Shown: positions 23,040 to 35,000 of the stretch, piece by piece
How positions within the stretch are numbered: the stretch's first letter is position 1
How the letters are laid out: each line of letters begins with the position of its first letter
DNA from: a virus
Length of the DNA stretch: 37,823 nucleotides
Virus record (IMG/VR): IMGVR_UViG_3300032236_001215
Span: 1-37,823 of that record
Direction: 5' to 3' (one strand)
Position numbers and translations under genes: made by a program
Notes under the pieces: model-generated
The model's database searches: none
Told to the model about the DNA's origin: nothing
The model's input: the letters and a program-made list of their open reading frames with translations, nothing else

Positions 23040-26000
23040 TACTGTGACCTTATAAACTCTGCATATGGGGTTGTTGAGTCTTGTAGACTTGTGCCAATCC
23101 CTTGAATCATTGTTCCTTGTCTTATATAACTATTTGCAGCAACCAACATTTTATTTGATACACCTTGATTTACAGTAACAGTATCAAGAATCTGTAGATT
23201 TGCATTAGCATTTACAGTTTGATTACTGCTAATTCCAATAACAATGTATGGCGCAGCATTACTTACATTGGTAATAGTAGTTGATGGATATAAGTTACCT
23301 CCAACAATTTTTTGACCAATCATTACATTGCTTACAGTTGTATAAGTGTTGCTTATATAAATGTTACCATTACTACTAGTAATATTTGCAAGTGCAAAAG
23401 TTCCTAAGTTTACATTGCTATTAATAATAACACTGTTTCCACTTATTACATAATCGCTATTTGCTGCAAGTGTTGTTGAATTTTTAACAACACTTACTTG
23501 AACAACTGCATTTGCACTATTATTCATGATTGGAACAAGTGGTAGGGTTCTATTAACGATATTATTATTGGTATAACTGTTAGCATATGTTGTAAACAAT
23601 CCACTACTGATATAAGTTGCAACAGGTGTTTGAACATAAGTTTCACGTGTATTAGGTATTTCTAATGTGCTACTGCTATCATAAACGGCGGTGCCTTTTA
23701 CAGTTAGATTAGGTGTGCCAGTACCAGCAGTTCCACGACGCAGATTACCTAAACGATTATTAACACGATCCAATATGCCATAAGAAATACGCTCACCATT
23801 AATAATAACTATACCAGCATTGTTAGCAGTGTTACCAGGTGATTGCAGATAATTTACATTATCAACATAAATGTAACTGGCATTTGCAGCTAAGTTTTGT
23901 GTTAGAATAGGTTTCTTTGACTTTACACCATAAATTCTTGTATTTTCACGCATATCCTTGAATATTCTGTATTCAAGAGTGCTTTGACGCACTGGGTCAC
24001 CAAATACACGAACAGTGATAACACTGGTAGCACTGATATTAAGTGCAGTATCCAACACGATTGTAGTTGGAGTTACCAATTTGAAATCACGATATGGTAA
24101 TAGTGGAAAACCACCAGTTGTAAATGGTGCTTTGTGTGTAATATAAATTTGATTAATATTTGTTACAGCACGTGGTAAAGTATAATATACTGCACCAATA
24201 TAACTGCTTAATTCATTATCAAATCCAACACTATCAAATCCAGTAGTATCAAGACCGTTATCAATAACGCTAGTTGAACTTGTGCTACCGCTGAATAATT
24301 TAGTATACTGCTCATTAGGATCATGATTGCCTTGTGTTAATACAGTAAGTTTACTATTATTAGTAATGGTCACTTGTGGACTAATCCACAATTGGTTACC
24401 ATAAATCTTAAAGTCACACTGGCTGCTATCACTTATTACAATTCTTGCACCACTTGTTGGAGCATTGGTAAATTGTATAACTGGTGTAGCTGTATTTGTT
24501 GGATCATGATAAACAGTATAATCTTGATTAAAGACCTGTGTTACGCCATCAACTACAACTATAATTTCAGGATCAACAATATTTGCAATTGTTTCAACCC
24601 AACTATTAGTCATGCTAAAATTAGTAGTTACGCCATCACCAAAATAATAACTTTGTTGTGGTGGTAGTAAATCACTGCCGTTTAGACGAACAATCGGGAA
24701 TGAACTTACAGGTTCAACATAAAATTCTGCACGGTTTAACGTAAAATTATAGTTTATTGGATAAGTTGCATTTGGAATGACAAATGTTTGCTCATACCAT
24801 TCGCTATATGCTGTAGTTCCAATTGCTACATTATAAAGATGAATTTGAACATAATCGTTTGCATTTGGCGCAGTATTAAATCTTACAGCAAGTAGCGTTC
24901 TGCCGTTTTCAAGTTTGTTTACTAAACTCCAGTTGGTTACCAATTGTCCATTAATCTTTACATATGCTTGTTGGATTGGCGTTGTAACAAAATCTGGAAT
25001 ATCAAAATCCGTTTGCACGCCATCTGCATAAAAATCAAGATCGTCAACTGGATTTATACCATCACTACCAATCATCATAACATAAAAGAATGTTCCAGTT
25101 GCTGGTGTATAAATTGTTGTGATTGTCTTTGCTTGATAGTTAACTGTATAGTGATATGTTTCAGCAATTGGTCCTAAGTTACGATCAATCACATAGAACT
25201 TTTCAATGCCACCTTGTGGTAATGTTACACCAGTTATTGCTGGATCAAAACTAAATGTATTGCTACCAACATAGTTGCTTGTAAAGATCATAATATCTGG
25301 TCCACCATTGCGGTCAGGCAATGTATTGACCTTGATATCTAATGTATCAACAAGTTGACCAGGCACTAATTCTTCTGGCGCATGACTGCTATATGTGTCA
25401 ATGAATCCGCCACCAACAACATCAATATCTTGCGGACGCAGACCTAAACCAGTATCGGTAAACAAACTGCGAATGATGGTATCTTCACTTTGAACACCAT
25501 AAATGTCAACTACATTTTCACCATCTTTAGTTGAATAATCATATGGAATATAGTCATAGTAGTTAACATCATAACCTGGAACTTGATTAAATCCTGGTCC
25601 AATTACTTGATTACCTGGATAGTAGATTCCTGTCATAACTTGTGCAAGGTCACGACCTGCCATACCACTTAATGGTGCATAGTAAGCCCACACACGGTCA
25701 CAAGCATTATCTAACCATATACCGCTATAAGTTGACATGTTAGTAGTGCTAAATGTTAATCCGCTTGTAAATGCAGTAGTAACAACATAGCTACTATTAT
25801 TGTAAACAACAATATCATTTAAATTATAAGTTGTTTTTGGATACCAAACCTTAACAATCAACACTAAGAATTTTGTAGCATCAAAAGTAGAACCACTGGT
25901 ATGTGCTGTAATGCATCTATATGGTGTTGCATTATGAACAATTGTATCGTTCACAGCATAACTTGTGTTGGCTGTCCAATCTCGTATATTGTTGAAATAT

Positions 26001-29000
26001 TGATTGCGATCAAACTTTATTGTTGCATTCATATTTCTTGAAAAGCTGCTGCCTATTACTGCTTCAGCCTTGGCTCCAACACCAATACCATAAATTTCAA
26101 TGTTAGCATATGTATAATCTTGACCAGATTTGATAACTTCTATATAGTAAACACTACCATTAAGAATATATGGCTTAACAACAGCGCCAGTTCCATCACC
26201 AATAACAACAGCAGTAGTTGAACCATCATAACCAGCGCCGCCACCAACCATTGTAACAAGATCAATACCATATTTGTGATTGTTTAACCATGGTTGATAA
26301 ACTGCTGTATTATTCAATGTATCAGTGTCAATGCTATTACTTAATTGTGGACTACGATATTGACCAGTTAAGCTATTTTTATATGGTTGTAAATCAAAGT
26401 CGGTGATGCTTGCATATGCTGTATCAATATTATTACCGTTATCATATATTGCAACATATTGTTTTATTTTTGTATGATATGGTTTAACTTCATTAAAGAA
26501 GTCAGTAACCGTGTTTTCTGGTTGTGGCAGATACACAGGAAGTTGATCAAGACCACGAACACGATGATACAGGTCAACTAGACTTGTTTTCATCATCCAA
26601 TCTGTTTGTTGGTGTTGACTTGCTACAATATCAATAAGCAGTGCAATAGATTCTTTGTATTCACTACGATATTCATTGATAAGAAGATAATCACGAATTA
26701 CAGCAAATATAGTACTGAACTCAAGACTGCTATCGGTATCAAATCCTACACTTTGGAAACTACTTGTTTGGAATCCTTGTGCGGCCGCAGCAAGATTATA
26801 AAGATTTGAAGTAAATTGGATAGTTGCATTTTGTTGTGCAACCAATTCAAGATCATTTGTGTTTACAAGAACTAATTTCCAACCACCACTATTACTATTA
26901 GTAACATAAATCAAATCATTTACATTCAATGTTAAATTAGCAATGTCATTTTCAGTTGTTACAGTATGGTTTACTGGTGCTTGTGAATTATATTTTGTGC
27001 TATACCAATCAGCATATGTCCAATAATCATTTACATTGTAAGTTTGAACACGAACATATTCCCAACGTCTTGCATAACTTACCGTGTTAAAAACCAGTTT
27101 GAACAAACTCCAACCGTTATTATAACTGTTGCTATCTTGTAGAACAAGAACTTGTGTTCCAATAGGATAAGCAACGGTGTTGATATAACTCAATTCTGTT
27201 AAGTTATTAACAGTTAGTGTGTATTCAGTTGAGCTAGGTATTGGATCAATATTGTTTAACTGAGCAATAGCATCACTGCGTGTCAGTACCATTGGATATT
27301 TGATACAAATCTGGTTGATTTTTTCAATGAACAACATACGTGCATAGTAATTGTCTTTGAATAGGCTTTGACGTAAATCAACACTCATGCCATACTTTTG
27401 ACCGATAGGAAGATTAAAGTCTGGAACAATACGACCGCTAACATCTTGTCCTGTTAAACTATCGTTTAACTTATTCAAGAACTCAATTGCAACGCCTAAA
27501 TCACTGCCATCATCAAACATAGTCCATTCACCATGGATAAGTTGTGGTTCAAGAGTGTTTTTGTATTCAATAGCAAGATTAGTATCAACGCTTACAAGAT
27601 TCTGTGAGTTAAAGATACCAATAGCGTTCTTGTTGATTACTGCCGCAAATGGTTCATTATTATTACGTGGACTTATAAGCGCAGTTTGAATCTCACGTGC
27701 ACTTGGACGTTTTGTATTTGCAAGAATACTATTCTTTACCCAAAAATAGTATTTGGTAACTGCTTGTCCAGTTTTTTCGTCAATTGTAATTTGTGAACTA
27801 TAAACATCATTGATTGTATAGAGTGGTGTATTACTTGCGCTGCTGCCCATATAATTCTTTGGTTGAACATCGCTTTCAATCCACTCATAAATGTTAATGG
27901 TGCTTGCTGGGAAAGCAAGACCCCAGTAGTTAAAACGTTGAACATTATCACCTTGCGTATTATCGTAATACTTGATGCTATTGATATCCCACCAAAGTTT
28001 ACCAACTTGTTCACTGCCCCAAGCATTCTTGCGGTCATAGCTGAAACTAATAGTTGTTGGAACTTGATTGTAAACAGCAGGATCATAGTTAACTGTGTAA
28101 TCAATATAACTTTCACTGCTGTTTGGCAGATAACCATGTGGTAAATCAAGCACTGGTAATTCAGTAATTAATCTTGCTGTGGTGCTGTTATAAAGGTAAA
28201 CACGGTCAATATTGCGACTGTCATAGTTAACACCACCACTGCGAATAGTTTGCCATACAGGTGCAGCATTGTGATTATAATAGATATACATTGCACCAAC
28301 TGGATTGCCAAGCAGATGTGCATGTGGTGCACCAACCATTAAGAAGTTATCACTAATGTCTACGCCACTTGCATAACGGTCATAGCTGTTTGCAAATTGA
28401 TCTTGAACGAGACTTGCATAAGCAAAGCTACCATAGTTTGTGGCACTTTCATTTGCAACTGCTTGATATTCATAAAGATGCGCTGCGCCGCTGCGATATA
28501 CAGTATCACGGAAACGTGTTCCGTAACGGTCAAATGTAGTGTTCTTACTATCGAATGTAACTGTTGTTTTTGTATTTGATAGCGTGCTACCAACAACCAT
28601 ACTATTTGCATCTGGACTTAGTGCAAGTATTTCACCAAAACGTGCAGTGTCTTGTGCAATTGGATTAGTAAATTTTTGAACCAAGTTCCACTGTGAAATA
28701 CCAAATGTTCCAAGAATATCACTGCCATCATTGCGTAAACGTAACATTGGCACTGCAGTTGTATCACTGCTACTAATATAGATAGCACCATTTGGTGTTT
28801 TGCCAGCAGTAACATATGGTATGTTAGCATTGTTTATTGTTGTTACTACTTGGTCAACATTGCTTCTATAATAAATCGGAGCATATGGTGGTCTAAAAGT
28901 TTGACCAAATGTTACAAGATAATCATTGATTCGTATTGTACTGTTTGCAGCAATGCTCCAACCAGTTTTACTACCAACTACATTACCATACATTCTTGGT

Positions 29001-32000
29001 GTATTAATTAAACGGAATACAGCACCATTCTGTGTGCTGCTTGTAGCATAACCAGGCGCACCACTAAATGCAGTAGTTCCATCACGGTTTATCTTAGCAG
29101 CAGTACCATAGTTGCTGTTTTCTTGTCCAACGTCGGTATAACTGATTACAGTATTAACAAACTGATTTGTTTCTACACGAACAATACTACCACGTTGCGG
29201 TGCTGCAGCAAAACTAACTTGATTTGTAGTATAATTAAATGCGGCAACTGTATCAACACCATCAACTGTTACACTTGGATGTGTAATAAGATTTGGTGTT
29301 GTGATTGTTGTAAGACTACTAAGCGCATTACTTAATTGGAATGTTGTAGCACTGCCATTTGCAACAAATATTTCAGCAGTACGGTCAAAGATATAAGTCT
29401 TACCACTATTTGCAAGAGTTGTTACGCTGTTTACGCTACTATTAGCTGCACCAATGACAACAACACTGCCATCATAGTTTGTGCTTACACTGCTGCCAAA
29501 ACCACTTGCATCAGGGTCATCTGTTACTATGCGATTAACTTCTGCATAATGGTCTTCATAAACAAGATTAATAATATCACTTGCACTCGGTGCGATATCA
29601 AATGTAATGATATCTTGACCAGGTGTTTTAATATAATCATAGTTTGGTATTTTAAGAACACCATTTACATAAACTTTAATATCAAGTGCGCTACCAGTTG
29701 AGCCGCTTGGATAACTAAAACTGGTTTGTGAACCGTCACCTTGACGCAGACTACTGTTTGCATTGACATATGTATATTTGTAAACATACACACTATTTGT
29801 TGTTGGTTCACCAACATACAACCATTTACCATCGCCACTTGTGCTAATGCTATAACCAAAATTACTTGTAGGTTTAACATTTGGATAGATTGCAATTTTT
29901 GTAGATGCACCAATGTTTACATTGTCACTTACACCAAGAATGTTATAAGCAGAACCAATAAACAAATTACTGATTACAGTACCATTTGCTAAACTTGGAC
30001 TAATAAATGGTTGACCATTTGCAACGCCATATAGACTTGTAGCACCACTTACAATAAAGTGGTTATTAGAACTGGTAGCAACACTGCTAACACCGCTTTG
30101 AACAACACCAGCATTGGTGCTTACGAATGTTAATAAGCTACCACTTGGAACAGTTACGTTGCTACTTAATGTAAGAACTTTGTAACCAGTGATGTTACTG
30201 ATGTTTGCGATATAAGTTCCACTTGGAATACCATTACCAATAACAGGCATAGTGTTTGCCATAATACCAGTAATACTTTGTCCAGTATTACCGATATAAA
30301 CATTAGCGTTGGCACTTGTAACGTTTGCATAAAGTGTAGTATAAATGCTGCTGTTTGCTTGTAGTATTGTAGCAGAAGTGCCATTGGTTACACTGTAAAT
30401 GCTGCTATTACCATTTGATGCAGAAAGAACAATGTCATTAGTTGTTGCTTTAGTTGTAATGCTTGTAATAACTGTGCCAGCATTTACACCTAAGCCACCA
30501 ACACCCATGCCAACCTTGAAGTTAGCTACACTATAGCTTGCTTGAGCAGCAATATTTGCAGTGCTATCAAAACTATAAACTGTTGTGAGCAAAATGCTAT
30601 TATTTGTTTGACTAAATCCAGCACTGATAGCATAAAGATTGTCATAGTGAATTGCTTGTGTTAGTTTAACTTGCTGACTGTTTACGTTAGCTGCATAAAC
30701 AATACCTTTGTATGCACTTGGTGCACTTACAATAGCATAGTTACTATCATTGATATCAACATTTGCACCAAAGGTCGTGATACGACTGTCTGGCGCAAGA
30801 ATACCAATTTCTTGGAATGAATTATCTTCACGTTTACCATATACGAAAGCACTGCCAGTTCCGTTTTTAACACTTGCGCCAACAATGGCAAAACCTTGTG
30901 TTGAATTAATTCTTACACTGCTACCAAAGTTATCACTTGGTGCGGTGAATACTGGACTCTTTGTTTGTGTATAAACCCAACTATTGCTGTTTTGTAGCAC
31001 ATTATAACCATCAGGTCCGTTATCAATATAAACAATTTCATTGTTATTCCAACCACGAACAGGAACAAAATTAGTAAAATCATTTGCGGTTGTATAACGA
31101 ACATCTACTAGTTTATAAAGTATTGCACTGAGTGCGCCAGTTCCAATAGTTGTATTATCAGCAATCTTTACATTAAATGTTGTATTAGTAACGCTTCTAA
31201 CACGATAGAAGCCACTCATGTCAGTGACATTACCGCCAGTTGTTGGCGCAGAAAGACGACCATTCTTTAACATAATATAATCATATTGACTTAAATTATG
31301 TGGTAGATTTGTAGTGAACTGCAATTCAGTTGGACTCAATTGATTAATATAAGTTACAAATACTTGACCAGTTTGGCTTAAACGATATACACCCCATTGA
31401 TTAGCACTATCAGCGGCGACCCATACTTTACTGCCTTCACTTAGTATAGTATTAAGTGCGCTTATGTTGTAAATCTTATTGATATCGTAAACAGTTGCGT
31501 CAACATCATTTGGATTTACTGGACCAGCAGTAGGTATAACTTGTTTATTGTTTTGTGTCTTTGCAAATATGTCTGGTGTATATGCACGTGGCTTATATAA
31601 CAAATCACTTGGCTTAATTGTATTAGTATCAGCAATGCGTTGGTCATGTTGGTTAATAAGTTCAAATAGGTATTGATTATTAATTGTAATTGCGTTACCG
31701 ATATTAAATTCTAACTTATCGTTCTTGTTTGTGCCACCATAGCTGTCAAGTTTAATTGCCCATTGTTCAACCAACTTGATATCACTGTCAATACGTTTTT
31801 GCTTGTTACGAAGATAAGCATTGAGAACAGCCTGTGTTCCCTTTTGACTTACCATACCAAGATAAAATTTATATTGGCTTGTATTATCCAAACCTAAATC
31901 AGCAAAGTATTGGCGTGGACTAAATCCTGTTTCGCTCTTGCTTAACAAATCAGCAGCACTATTAAGATCAGTTGTATCTGGATCATGGAAGTTGACGAAC

Positions 32001-35000
32001 TGTGCCGCACCCGATGCCATGTTTGGAATAAGGTTTTTGCTTAGTAAATCGCCATTAATTAGATACCAACTACTACTTTTAAATTGTGCAGTACCTGGTA
32101 TAAAATCTTGTGCACTATAATACTGATTCTTGAATAGAATAATATCGCCTTTATAATAATCAGTATAAGCAACCCACTGTGGAATATCACTTACGTTTAC
32201 AAAGAAACCAGGTGCGTATAGGCTACCATTCCAATCATTGGTTTTTGCGCCATCAAGACGTAAACGGAATTGGCGACTACCAACTTGTTCATCATAAAGA
32301 ATATCATTAAACACAGTACTGTTATCAAGTATAAGTGTATGCTCATACTGAATAATTGTCAAATCAATAAGATGCACACCTTTTTGTGCGTTCTTTAATT
32401 CAAGTTGGAATAGATTATCATCACGATACACACGATAATCACTACCAGTTAGCGTAACGTTATCACTATTAATAACTTTAGTATAATTGTTTGTGTTTGA
32501 TAGCGTATCAACAACACCAAATGCACTTACAAATTTAATATTTGTACCAGCAGGAGTTAAGGAAATAATTGTATCATTGCCCCACTGTTGTTGGTTCCAG
32601 AATAAAAATTCTTTTGCACCTAGAACCCAATCACTTTTAGTAGTCTTGTCACTCAACAGTTCGTCAAATGCAAAACCCTGTGATTCAAGATAACGACCAT
32701 AACTTACAAGAAAATCAACTACTTGTTGTTTTGTGTTAAAGATACTGCCATATGGGTAACTATAAACATTGTCGCTGCTATCTTGATATACAATAGCACG
32801 TTCATTACCAACACTAATAGTATAGTTGTTATTGCTTACACGACTTGGAATAGTTAAGAAGTATGGACGTTCACGATCAAATCCACTTACTTGATAACCA
32901 TTTGTAACTTTCTGCACAATAACTGCACTATACACAGCACGTGCAACAGGTGCACTCTTTGTTACTTTAACAGTATAGTTTTCTTGTGGAATAATAACAC
33001 TGCTGTTTGTGCTTTGTGGACTTACTTGGTCAGCAACAATAGTTAGATAACTCTTATCAGTAAAAGCACCCATCTTGTAAACAAGATTGAATGTACTATT
33101 CTCTGCTACATTGATCCAGTTTTCTGTAATATCAAGATTATTGTTTGTTAGATAATCACGCAACCAAACATTGTAACCAGGAATAAAATCAGCGTCACCC
33201 GTTGCACTAAAATCAAATTGACGATTATTATACTTCTTGTTAATGAACTGGTTTAACAGTGAATTATAAGCAAGGTCACGAGTATTATACTTTAGTGCAG
33301 TCCATTCTGCTGGCTTAGCAAGACACCATGCCATCATAACAGCAAATGGATAATCTACGCTACGACGCCATGCAGTTTCTGCTGGACTTTGGTCACCTAC
33401 TACCCAATTCTGTGCAGCATAATTTGCATCATAGTTGCGCAATACTGAAAAGTTTGGATTCAATAAATTACCATGTTCGTCAACAGGAATAATACTTGTT
33501 AAACCAGGTCTTGCATAGCGAGTATTGTAGTATGCAGCATTTGGATTACCGTTATAAACATAACCAGCTTCAAGATCACTCCATAACACGCCGTTTTCAC
33601 TGGTATATGGTGCTGGTCCATAACGATTCTGCCACCATGATGGCTGTTGTGTAAAACCTAACATTTCCCATGGTTTAGTATGCGGATGATCAGTATCATA
33701 GAAATACTTGTAGATACCACGCCAATAACCTGGCACTGGGTTTCCAAATAGTTTATCTGTGCCAGTTGCATAGTTAAATGTAAATGGATCACCTGTGATG
33801 GTTGAATTAGTAAAGATATCGACATTGTTAATATGTGCCCAACGCAAATATGATGGTGCAAGTAGCTGTGTCCATTCATCAATTGAATAATTAGTAACAC
33901 GGAAAGCGCCTGGCACAACACTGCTTAAATCAACATCGCTGTCTTCAGCATATGTTGTAGTAATATTATTGTAAACACGTTTTTCAAACTCAAGTAGAAT
34001 ATTATCACGATAATCACCAAACCCTTTTGTGAAACTACCATCGTGACCAATAACACCAATGGTTGGCGTTACATAGGTATTATCTGTCAGTATTTCAGGC
34101 TTGAACTTTGGATACATGCCAAGTTTAGTTGGCGTTGAAGGAATATTACAACCTTGTGTGCTAGTATATTCATATACTTCAACTTGATCATTACGAACAA
34201 GTGTGACACTATCATTAATAGTAATTGTGCGATTGCCAATAGTATAATCAACATTCTTAAGTAGCAACACACCGTTAAGATAAACTAATAGTGAACGATA
34301 ACCTTTATTATCATCTGCAAAATCTTGTGTAAGATTATAACGACGATATGTTGTGTTCGCAACTGTATAAACATTCTTGATAAAATTAGTACCAAAACCA
34401 AGCATATCAGTATAATAGAATGGCTGACCAATGTTAGCTACTTTATTAAATTCTGCTAGTACCATATCCAAACTATCACGATAATCTTTTGGATTTGGAA
34501 ACTCTGTACTACTGATATAATTCAGTAACTGATTTTTAAAGATGTTATAACTATCACTAGCATAACGAATAAATTGTAGTGGGTCTACATCATGATCAGC
34601 AAACAGCAGTGCAGATGGTCGCATACTTGCACTGTGTTGTAGCAATTTACCACCAACATAATTGTAGTTTAAGTCACGGAAGTTATTTGCACCAGCAGGT
34701 TCACCAACAAGGTCTAGCAGATTGTTACCAATTTCAATCAAATGGTTACGAACTTGACCTAGTGTAATAGTTGTAAATTCTGTGTTCTCACTGTTGTTAG
34801 TGAGATTGCGTGGCATAGTATATGTTTCTTTATAAACGCTACTTGTGCCATAAATTTTAACAAATACACGATCATCAACATTCAAGTCTTGATCAAAGAG
34901 AATAACACTTGTTGTGCTACTTGTTTTAAGTGTATAAGTTGTATTTGATTGTAGTGCACCATTTACATAAACAAATATATTGTTTTCATAATAGCTGTTA

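Noticed and set aside
27736-28830. Minus-strand frames of 70-140 codons in other phases of the giant gene, suggesting a frameshift
   Set aside because: The main frame runs unbroken through this part with recognisable repeats; the others are shadow translations rich in Met, Leu, Gln and His.
24374-30974. Several plus-strand frames of 60-120 codons opposite the giant gene
   Set aside because: They are rich in Cys, Ile, Asn and Thr with no motif, no ribosome sites and no order; they lie opposite a continuous frame with clear protein character.
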